A stretch of 5,205 nt of DNA, from assembly GCA_903877345.1 (NCBI GenBank), contig CAIRDL010001186.1, positions 1-5,205 of the forward strand, given 5' to 3'. Below are positions 1 through 5,205 of the stretch, in pieces. Below the pieces are notes generated by a model. The model made no database searches. It saw only the letters and a list, made by a program, of their open reading frames with translations, and was not told the DNA's origin. Position 1 is the first letter of the stretch; each line of letters begins with the position of its first letter. Source of the stretch: an uncultured Oscillochloris sp. (GTDB taxonomy: Bacteria > Chloroflexota > Chloroflexia > Chloroflexales > Chloroflexaceae). Made by a program: the position numbers and the translations under genes.

Positions 1-1
1 C

Positions 2-499
2 GTTGGCGTCGCATGGTACGAAGCCGTCGCCTACTGTGCCTGGCTCACCGCCGAGGGTCGGGCGGCGGGTTGGCTTTACCCTGGCGAACGGCTGCGGCTG
101 CCCACCGCCCTCGAATGGGAGCGGGCGGCGCGGCACACCGACCGGCGGCGCTACCCGTGGGGCGACGAACCACCCGACGCGGCCCGTGCCAATTACGAGG
201 GTGCCGGCTTACGCGCCCCGACGCCGGTGGGCGTCTTTCCGGCAGGTGCGGCGGCCTGCGGGGCGCTTGATATGGCGGGGAATGTCTGGGAATGGACGGC
301 GAGTCGCTCTGATGCCCTGGCCGCGCCGGAACCTTGCGCCGACATCGCTGGCGATGCGATGCCCGCGATTAAGGGCGGTGCCTTCAACTGGGATGCCGAC
401 GCGCTGCGCTGCGGCGCGCACTACTGGTTTCACCCCGCTCAGCGTTACAACTTACTTGGCTTTCGGCTCGTCTGGGCCGCCGAAGGAGGAAGTGCATGA
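2..499 (+). CDS. FGE-sulfatase/SUMF1-fold domain protein, C-terminal part (5' end outside window)
   Basis: The frame is open from the left edge and gives 165 residues; the real start lies upstream. FGE-family landmarks appear in order: a GVAWYEAVAYCAW segment (about residues 2-14), RLPTALEWERAAR (32-44), YPWGDE (51-56), an AN-Y segment (63-65), TPVGVFP (74-80), DMAGNVWEWT (90-99), a KGGAF strand (124-128) and a terminal GFRLVW (153-158). True formylglycine-generating enzymes bind copper with two cysteines shortly after the GG-[ST] strand. Here those aligned positions are Trp130 and Leu135, so sulfatase activation is unlikely. Known cysteine-less relatives use the fold for ligand binding or, as in EgtB-like enzymes, other chemistry. 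In bacteria this domain often ends larger regulatory or conflict proteins, so the missing N-terminus could carry an effector or kinase domain. The family call is firm; the role is unknown. Confidence 0.88.
   Translation, partial: VGVAWYEAVAYCAWLTAEGRAAGWLYPGERLRLPTALEWERAARHTDRRRYPWGDEPPDAARANYEGAGLRAPTPVGVFPAGAAACGALDMAGNVWEWTASRSDALAAPEPCADIAGDAMPAIKGGAFNWDADALRCGAHYWFHPAQRYNLLGFRLVWAAEGGSA
483..490 (+). promoter_or_regulatory. Strong Shine-Dalgarno for the small ORF at 496
   Basis: AAGGAGGA lies inside the last codons of the FGE-fold gene, 5 nt before an ATG that overlaps the FGE stop codon. This is the best ribosome-binding site in the window, and it is the main reason to believe that translation starts at 496. 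Confidence 0.65.
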
Positions 500-582
500 A
501 CGTCTATCGCTGCTTGGTGCTTGTCGGTCTGACCATCACATGGGTGCGGCTCGTCGCTATAGCAATCCTACACAGGTTGTGA
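496..582 (+). pseudogene. 28-codon hydrophobic ORF, probable gene start interrupted by a palindromic insertion
   Basis: The ATG overlaps the upstream stop in an ATGA arrangement and follows AAGGAGGA at 5 nt, a typical sign of translational coupling. The product starts MNVYRCLVLVGLTITWVRLV and ends after eight more residues at TGA 580-582. Residues 6-25 are largely hydrophobic, like a membrane segment or signal peptide. The palindromic element beginning at 558 enters the frame at codon 21, so the last residues and the stop are encoded by repeat sequence. The simplest reading is that a downstream operon gene was decapitated by insertion and its remainder lost. The alternative is a functional small membrane protein whose end was supplied by the element. 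No family is recognised. Confidence 0.4.
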
Positions 583-659
583 AAGGGAGTCGAGCCTTTA
601 GGCGGTTCTACCCGGCTAAAGCCTCAACTCCACGCAACAACTCCAATAGGATTGCTATA
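558..659. repeat. 102-bp imperfect palindrome with 13-bp perfect terminal inverted repeats (MITE-like)
   Basis: The ends TATAGCAATCCTA (558-570) and TAGGATTGCTATA (647-659) are perfect reverse complements. Two 44-nt arms (558-601 and 616-659) match at 32 of 44 aligned positions by hand alignment, around a 14-nt centre. The element has no coding capacity. Short length, terminal inverted repeats and TA-rich ends fit a miniature inverted-repeat element moved in trans. The TA ends would suit an IS630/Tc1-type transposase, but that assignment is a guess. Confidence 0.7.
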
Positions 660-747
660 TAGCAAACCTAAACTGGTTGCGAAGAGGAGTCAAGGCTTTA
701 GCCGGCTGAAGCCTTGACTCCCCTTCACAACCTGGATAGCACTGCTA
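660..747. repeat. 88-bp second palindromic element, abutting the first
   Basis: The arms 660-706 and 701-747 are inverted copies sharing the central GCCGGC. The inner part is very strong: GGAGTCAAGGCTT (686-698) pairs perfectly with AAGCCTTGACTCC (709-721), and the pairing continues through one T-G wobble to the centre. The outer part is looser, with TAGCA/TGCTA at the tips. Its arms share blocks with the element at 558-659 (GGTTG near the ends, GGAGT, AAAGCC/GGCTTTAG near the middle), so both belong to one diverged family lying end to end. If transcribed it would form a long hairpin. No T-run follows, so it is not called a terminator. Confidence 0.7.
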
Positions 748-785
748 CATGTCACGCTGCAATGGTGCGCTTGACCGTCTATGAA

Positions 786-849
786 GTTCGTAGTAGCGGC
801 TTCAGCCGCGTTAGCGAGCCGCGCACGGGGCAAAGCCCCTCCTACGAAC
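786..849. repeat. Multi-stem palindromic repeat, copy A
   Basis: An outer stem GTTCGTAG (786-793) pairs with CTACGAAC (842-849). Inside are two hairpins: GCGGC-TTCA-GCCGC (796-809) and GGGGC-AAA-GCCCC (827-839). The first 29 nt are identical to copy B at 2393-2421, in the same orientation. It resembles dispersed REP-like intergenic repeats that can fold in DNA or RNA. Confidence 0.75.
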
Positions 850-880
850 CTAGCTGATGCACGGCTTCCTGATCTGCTCG

Positions 881-915
881 ACCTGAAACCTGAAGCCTAA
901 CACCTGAAACCTGGC
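881..915. repeat. Heptanucleotide tandem repeat, consensus ACCTGAA, five units
   Basis: Five adjacent 7-nt units begin at 881, 888, 895, 902 and 909. Units one, two and four are exact ACCTGAA; units three and five are degenerate. The tract ends 7 nt before the CHAT start codon, where a ribosome-binding site would normally sit. The same heptamer occurs in reverse complement just after the CHAT gene. Confidence 0.75.
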
Positions 916-922
916 CAAAAAA

Positions 923-2290
923 ATGACTGACGCACGCGCCCCCCTTCACCTCAAGCTCACCTTTGCGCCTACGGGCGACGGGGCCAACCTGCACTGGCAG
1001 GCCGACGTCCTCGGCACGCGCACCAGCCTGCTTGCGCCGCCCATTCCGCCGGGCGACCTCGCCCTGGTGCTACGAGCGCTTGATGTGCTCCAAGACCCCT
1101 GTTACCCCTACGCTCGCACAGCGGAGCAGACGCGCCATTTCGCTTTCAACGACGACGAGTGCGACCGCCTCGCCGCTCTCGACCTCTTCGGCCCAACGGG
1201 GTGCGTGCTGCGTGACGCCCCACGCCGCCTCGGACGGCACCTGTTCGCCGCGCTCACTGCCGACCCGCAGGCCCGCGAGGCGCTGGCGACGGTGCGCGAT
1301 CACGCCACGGCACTCGGCTGTCCGCTCAGCCTGACGCTGGCTTTTCCGCCGGGAACCGAACGGCTCGCCGCTCTGCCGTGGGAATTGCTCTGGGACGATG
1401 GCCCGACGCCGCTGCTTCTTTCGCGGGGTCTCGCGGGCGGCCTGACGCGCTGCCTCGCGTTGGCCCAAGCTTTGCCGCCACTTCGCCAAGGCAGTGGGCC
1501 GCTCCGCATTTTAGCCCTCTCGCCCCAAAGCGGCATCACCCCCGAACTGCGTCAGGTCGAACGTGCCGCCCGCACCGCAGCCTTGGGGCCGCTCATCGCC
1601 ACGGGTCGGGCTATGGTTGAAGAAATCGAACCGGCGAGTCGGGCGGCGCTGGTGCAAGCCATCGAGACCGGCGGGCCTCCCGACATCGTCCACTTCTACG
1701 GCCACGGGCGCATGCGCGACGGCAATGGCGAACTGCGGCTCGACGACCCCGGCGAGGCCGGGTGGCTGACTGCCGGGGCGTTAGCGGCGCTGCTCGGCGG
1801 CGTTGGCCTCGTCACGCTCTACGCTTGTCACGGAGCGGGGGCCAGCGTAGCAGTCGAAGGCGGCGACCCGTTACTCGGTGGCGTTGCCCAAGCGCTCGTT
1901 GCCGCCGGCGTGCCTGCCGTCCTCGGCATGCAACTCGCCGTGCGGGCCACCGCCGCGACTCGCGCCGCCGCCACCATGTACCGCGCCCTTGCTGATGGGC
2001 GCGGGTTGCAAACTGGCTTAGCCGTCGCCCGGCGGGCGCTTTTTGTGGAAGAGCGCGACGGCGCTTCGTGGTTCGTCCCGGCCCTCTACCTGCGCGCCCA
2101 AGGCAGCGAGCCGTTCACCCTGCGCGCCGCCAGCATCGCCCCCGCGCAAACCGGCGCCAACCAACGCGTCATCGCCCACAACGGCGGGGCCATCCGCGCC
2201 CTCCGTCTCCAGGGTCGCGCCGGAAGCAGTCAGCGCGTCATTGCCGCTTCGGGCGGCACGATTAGCGATGTCATGATCACCGACCGCTGA
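923..2290 (+). CDS. CHAT-domain (caspase-like) cysteine protease
   Basis: The product has 455 residues. Residues 1-90 are an uncharacterised lead-in with no TPR repeats visible. The CHAT domain spans about 95-395, with LPWELLWDD (151-159), IVHFYGHG (255-262) giving catalytic His261, LYACHGAG (299-306) giving catalytic Cys302, GVPAVLGM (329-336) and the closing WFVPALYLRA (383-392). Both catalytic residues are present, so activity is expected. CHAT proteases, relatives of caspases and separase, cleave partner proteins, as in TPR-CHAT of type III-E CRISPR or gasdermin-activating systems. After a short linker the tail (412-455) carries two 23-residue-spaced copies of an SQRVIA-GGTI motif. No signal peptide or membrane segment is seen, so it is likely cytoplasmic. 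The ATG at 923 follows an A-run without a clear Shine-Dalgarno. The substrate is unknown; the downstream amidase and FtsZ are candidates by position only. Confidence 0.92.
   Translation: MTDARAPLHLKLTFAPTGDGANLHWQADVLGTRTSLLAPPIPPGDLALVLRALDVLQDPCYPYARTAEQTRHFAFNDDECDRLAALDLFGPTGCVLRDAPRRLGRHLFAALTADPQAREALATVRDHATALGCPLSLTLAFPPGTERLAALPWELLWDDGPTPLLLSRGLAGGLTRCLALAQALPPLRQGSGPLRILALSPQSGITPELRQVERAARTAALGPLIATGRAMVEEIEPASRAALVQAIETGGPPDIVHFYGHGRMRDGNGELRLDDPGEAGWLTAGALAALLGGVGLVTLYACHGAGASVAVEGGDPLLGGVAQALVAAGVPAVLGMQLAVRATAATRAAATMYRALADGRGLQTGLAVARRALFVEERDGASWFVPALYLRAQGSEPFTLRAASIAPAQTGANQRVIAHNGGAIRALRLQGRAGSSQRVIAASGGTISDVMITDR
2156..2287 (+). other. Two-copy short beta-type repeat in the CHAT protein tail
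   Basis: Residues 412-431 and 435-454 of the CHAT protein align as [AS][NS]QRVIA--GG-I, with identical QRVIA cores 23 residues apart. Alternating hydrophobic residues and glycine pairs suggest small beta-hairpin or beta-helix turns. Similar short Gly/Asn/Gln-rich tails occur at the ends of some bacterial conflict proteins, where they may mediate assembly or recruitment; that role is an inference. Confidence 0.6.
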
Positions 2291-2302
2291 GGACGGAAGG
2301 CA

Positions 2303-2337
2303 AGGTTTCAGGTGCCAGGTTTCGGGTTTCAGGTCGA
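2303..2337. repeat. Heptanucleotide tandem repeat, consensus AGGTTTC, five units
   Basis: Units begin at 2303, 2310, 2317, 2324 and 2331; the first and third are exact and the others degenerate. AGGTTTC is a rotation of the reverse complement of ACCTGAA, so this is the same repeat family as at 881-915 in opposite orientation. It begins 12 nt after the CHAT stop codon. The two tracts therefore bracket the CHAT gene as an inverted pair. Confidence 0.72.
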
Positions 2338-2391
2338 GCGCAGCAGAACGCGCTGCGTGGACATGTTTCAAACCAGCTTTACAGACTGTAT

Positions 2392-2458
2392 GGTTCGTAG
2401 TAGCGGCTTCAGCCGCGTTAGAGAGCCAGATACGAGGCTAAAGCCCCTACTACGAACC
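2392..2458. repeat. Multi-stem palindromic repeat, copy B
   Basis: The outer stem is a perfect 12-bp pair, GGTTCGTAGTAG (2392-2403) with CTACTACGAACC (2447-2458). Inside are GCGGC-TTCA-GCCGC (2403-2416) and a shorter GGC-TAAA-GCC hairpin (2436-2445). Its first 29 nt after the leading G match copy A exactly, and the second hairpin has diverged. Preservation of pairing while the sequence changes suggests that the fold matters, for example to a transposase or as RNA. Confidence 0.78.
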
Positions 2459-2504
2459 GTCACGCTAGAACTCCCGTCTCCGGAACATGCCTAAGAAGCA
2501 GCTC

Positions 2505-2532
2505 TCGGCTATCGGCTATTGGCTATCGGCTA
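2505..2532. repeat. Heptanucleotide tandem repeat, consensus TCGGCTA, four units
   Basis: Units start at 2505, 2512, 2519 and 2526; only the third differs, by C to T. This heptamer is unrelated to the ACCTGAA family. It ends 2 nt before the AGGAG ribosome-binding site of the amidase gene, so copy-number changes would alter the leader of that gene without changing the reading frame. Confidence 0.75.
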
Positions 2533-2534
2533 TC

Positions 2535-2539
2535 AGGAG
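2535..2539 (+). promoter_or_regulatory. Shine-Dalgarno that fixes the amidase start at 2546
   Basis: AGGAG is followed 6 nt later by ATG 2546. The longer in-frame start at TTG 2519 lies inside the heptamer tract and would translate the Shine-Dalgarno itself, so ATG 2546 is preferred. Confidence 0.75.
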
Positions 2540-2545
2540 TCTCCT

Positions 2546-4410
2546 ATGCCAACCACATGGGTCGGAATGACCCGCCAACACTACCAGCCCGGTCGGCCCG
2601 GCTCCATTCGCGCCATCGTCATCCACGCTACCGCCGGACGCAATCCCAGTGACCTCGCATGGTTGCGCCAAGGCGGTGACGAGCGCCGCCCCGTGTCGTG
2701 TCACTACTATATTGACAAGGCGGGCCAGGTCAGCCAATTGGTGCAAGATGAAGACACCGCCTGGCACGCCGGGGCAAGCCAATGGACAATTGACGGCCAC
2801 AACCTTGACGGCCTCAACAGTGTCGCCCTCGGCATCGAACTTGAGAACCTCAACACGGGCCGCGACCCCTATCCCGCCGCCCAGATCCTCGCCGCTATCG
2901 CCCTGACCCGCGAACTGGTGCAGCGCTACCAAGTGCCGCGCAGCCAACTCGTTCGGCACCTCGAAATCAGCCCTGGGCGCAAAACCGACCCGGCGGGTTT
3001 CCCCTGGTCAAACTTCGTCGCCCAAGTCTACGCCGAGCAAACCGCCGCGCCCACCGATCCCCAAGCGCAGTTGCACATCCTCATGCTCGATCTCGCCTAC
3101 CGTGTGGCTGGCGGCGGTGCGCCTGCCAACTGGCCGTTGCTCCAAGTGGCCCGCCGTCTCGCCCTCGGCATGCCCGTCGCCATCATCAGCGGAGCCAACC
3201 CCACGCCCGCCACAGGTTCTGCCCAAGACGACCGCGACCGCGCCGTGCGGCTCGCCGGCCAAATGCCCTTGTTGGTCGAGGTCTACGCCCGCGATGTCCT
3301 CTACGCCCCCGTCGTTGGTTCGAGTGACGCGCCTGCGCCCGCCAGCCAAACCCGACGGCTCGCCGAAACGCCCGCCGGGCCATTGCGCGACGCCCTGCTC
3401 GATCTGCTCTTCCGCACCGCTGACCCGGTAAACGGGTTTCAGCCAACGTGGGCCTTTCACCAATACTATCTTCAGCACGCCGACGAACTTGGCGTCCCGT
3501 TGGGGCCGAACCACCGCGTCACCCTCGGCCCGCGTCAACTCTTCACCTGCCAACACTTCGCGTACGACACCCTCTGCTCGCCCGTCAACGACTGGCAGAC
3601 GATTTTTCGCCTCGGCGCTTTGACGCACCAAGTGGCGGGCCTTGACCGCACCCAAGCCACGAACTTGCGTCACACGCTGCTCGACGACCTCTACCGGACG
3701 CGCACCGGACGCATGTATGACCCGGCGACGTTGCTCACCAGCCAAGCGGAAGCCCGTCAACTCGGTGCGCCGTTGGGTCGCCCCGAAGTCGTCACCGTCG
3801 GCCCAACGCCGTATCTCCTTATGCCCTTCGCCCGTGACATTCTGGCGTGTCAATTGCCTAGCCGCGACTGGCCGCTTGATCGCCCCTTGCCCGCCGCCGC
3901 GCCGATCAGCGGCCTCGAAACCACCGCCGAAGCGGGTACGCTCCTTGGCGGCTGGACGCCCTCACGCCTCTTGCGGCGGTTGCGCCCGCGCCCGACGACG
4001 CTTCTGGGCGCACCGTCGCTGCAACCCGTCGTCCTCGACCTTGGCCCGCTCATTCCCAGCGACCTTCTGCAAGCCCGCCCCACACCAGTGACCGTTCTCA
4101 TCACCGCTGCGCCGGGGCCAATCGCCAGCGACCTGCACGACGCGAGCGAACAGGCGCGTTGGCACTACTACATTGAAACCACCGGCACCGTCTACCGACT
4201 CCGTGACGAAACCTACCTCGCGGGCGCAGCGCTCGACGACCGCGCCATCGTCATCGCCATCGAAGGCGATCCCGCCGTCGCCGGGCCAGCGCAGCGCAAC
4301 GCCCTCACATGGCTGGTTCGCAGCCTCGCTACCGCCCTCACCATTCCGCCCGCAGCGGTGCGTGCGCTGCCCGCCAGCACCCGCATGCCCGCGCTAGAAA
4401 GAGAACGCGC

Positions 4411-4414
<4 letters not shown>
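2546..4414 (+). CDS. Multidomain N-acetylmuramoyl-L-alanine amidase (Amidase_2/AmpD type) with pseudo-amidase C-terminus
   Basis: The product has 622 residues from the ATG chosen by its AGGAG site. The N-terminal Amidase_2 domain (about 18-165) has zinc ligands His27 (AIVIHATAG), His138 and Asp148 (RHLEISPGRKTDP), catalytic Glu98 (GIELEN) and Lys146, with the 8- and 10-residue spacing from His138 to Lys and Asp seen in AmpD. This class cuts the bond between MurNAc and the first L-Ala of peptidoglycan stems. Residues 176-449 hold three copies of an unrecognised module. Residues 514-615 resemble the amidase fold again (VTVLITAAPG, HYYIETTGTVYRL, AIVIAIEGD) but lack the catalytic residues. No signal peptide or membrane helix is seen, which suggests a cytoplasmic enzyme acting on muropeptides, or release by lysis. 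The stop overlaps the FtsZ start. A phage-endolysin origin is possible, though the length and domain set are not typical of one. Confidence 0.9.
3071..3892 (+). other. Three-copy unrecognised module inside the amidase protein
   Basis: Three copies cover residues 176-258, 280-356 and 374-449. Each opens with a helix-like L---LLDL-YR motif (176-186, 280-290, 374-384), has a central LG-P motif (207-210, 315-318, 406-409), then a FARD-L or FAYDTL-type motif (246-252, 337-343, 427-433). Copies two and three add a VTLGPRQL/VTVGPTPY strand and a closing DW (349-350, 441-442). The first copy is more diverged and carries an insertion near 217-232. The position between catalytic and pseudo-catalytic domains suggests ligand binding or a scaffold. 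No named family is assigned. Confidence 0.65.
4085..4405 (+). other. Degenerate second Amidase_2-like domain (predicted catalytically dead)
   Basis: Residues 514-620 align by eye with the N-terminal domain: VIHATAG becomes LITAAPG (His27 to Thr520), CHYYIDKAGQV becomes WHYYIETTGTV, AWHAGA becomes TYLAGA (His74 to Leu558), GIELEN becomes IAIEGD (Glu98 to Ala571), and VRHLEIS becomes VRALPAS (His138 to Ala607) with no GRKTDP. The 18-residue spacing from Gln113 to Pro131 is kept from Gln583 to Pro601. Zinc binding and hydrolysis should be lost; binding of a peptidoglycan fragment or an autoregulatory role remains possible. Confidence 0.7.

Positions 4415-5205
<791 letters not shown>

Larger units (their letters stand above)
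583..922. other. Non-coding repeat-filled spacer between the small ORF and the CHAT gene
   Basis: This 340-bp stretch holds no supportable gene. It contains most of the two abutting palindromes (to 747), the multi-stem palindrome at 786-849 and the heptamer tract at 881-915. The unassigned parts are 748-785 and 850-880. No convincing sigma-70 promoter was found, so the transcription start for the CHAT gene is unknown. The CHAT ATG is preceded by an A-run rather than a clear Shine-Dalgarno. Confidence 0.7.

Noticed and set aside
3..662. 219-codon + strand ORF
   Set aside because: It lies in another frame over the FGE-fold gene and then passes through palindromic repeats; its Arg/Pro-rich composition is that of an out-of-frame GC-rich shadow.
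714..742. TTGACT with TAGCAC 17 nt later as a promoter for CHAT
   Set aside because: The -10 match is poor and the -35 match lies within a palindrome arm that needs no promoter explanation.
786..849. Cloverleaf-like palindromes as tRNA genes
   Set aside because: The stem lengths, missing anticodon arm geometry and absence of A- and B-box features do not fit tRNA; the second copy at 2392-2458 shows it is a dispersed repeat.
881..915. Heptamer tracts as a CRISPR array
   Set aside because: Units are 7 nt and contiguous, without spacers.
2339..2357. CGCAGC/GCTGCG hairpin after CHAT as a terminator
   Set aside because: The stem is only 6 bp and no T-run follows.
2312..2494. 60-codon ORF between CHAT and amidase
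   Set aside because: It is made of heptamer and palindrome sequence and has no ribosome-binding site.
2519..2545. Upstream in-frame TTG start for the amidase
   Set aside because: It sits inside the heptamer tract with no ribosome-binding site and would extend through the AGGAG that serves ATG 2546.
3008..3853. 281-codon antisense ORF opposite the amidase gene
   Set aside because: High-GC genes commonly leave long antisense frames; no family motifs, while the + strand has clear amidase and repeat structure.

Overview
The window is a high-G+C bacterial segment with all genes on the + strand. It most likely comes from Chloroflexota or a similarly repeat-rich environmental bacterium. That guess rests on the high third-position GC, the mix of CHAT and FGE-fold genes, and intergenic spaces full of palindromes and heptamer tracts. 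No phylogenetic marker confirms it.

Layout: (1) Positions 2-499 hold the C-terminal 165 codons of an FGE-sulfatase/SUMF1-fold protein. It keeps the fold signature motifs but lacks the two catalytic cysteines of true formylglycine-generating enzymes. (2) A 28-codon hydrophobic ORF (496-582) starts in an ATGA overlap behind a near-perfect Shine-Dalgarno. From its 21st codon it runs into a palindromic element, so it looks like a gene start broken by a MITE-like insertion. (3) Positions 558-922 are non-coding: two back-to-back palindromic elements, a multi-stem palindrome and a five-unit heptamer tract. (4) Positions 923-2290 encode a CHAT-domain (caspase-like) protease with an intact His/Cys pair and a short two-copy tail repeat. 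(5) Positions 2291-2545 are a second repeat-rich spacer. It holds the same heptamer on the opposite strand, a second copy of the multi-stem palindrome, and an unrelated heptamer tract just before a ribosome-binding site. (6) Positions 2546-4414 encode a 622-residue protein: an N-terminal zinc N-acetylmuramoyl-L-alanine amidase domain with all catalytic residues, three copies of an unrecognised module, and a C-terminal second amidase-like domain that has lost its catalytic residues. (7) From 4411 to the window edge is an FtsZ-family GTPase with intact GTP-binding and T7-loop motifs. It overlaps the amidase gene by ATGA and is cut off by the window end.

The amidase and FtsZ genes are almost certainly cotranslated. 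CHAT lies 255 bp upstream on the same strand and the FGE-fold gene further upstream. CHAT and FGE-fold domains are recurrent parts of bacterial conflict and signalling systems; amidase and FtsZ belong to cell-wall and division biology. Their combination, with an accessory-looking FtsZ outside any visible division cluster, is the most interesting point: it could be a protease-controlled module acting on the wall or divisome. That function is an inference from gene order and domains only.
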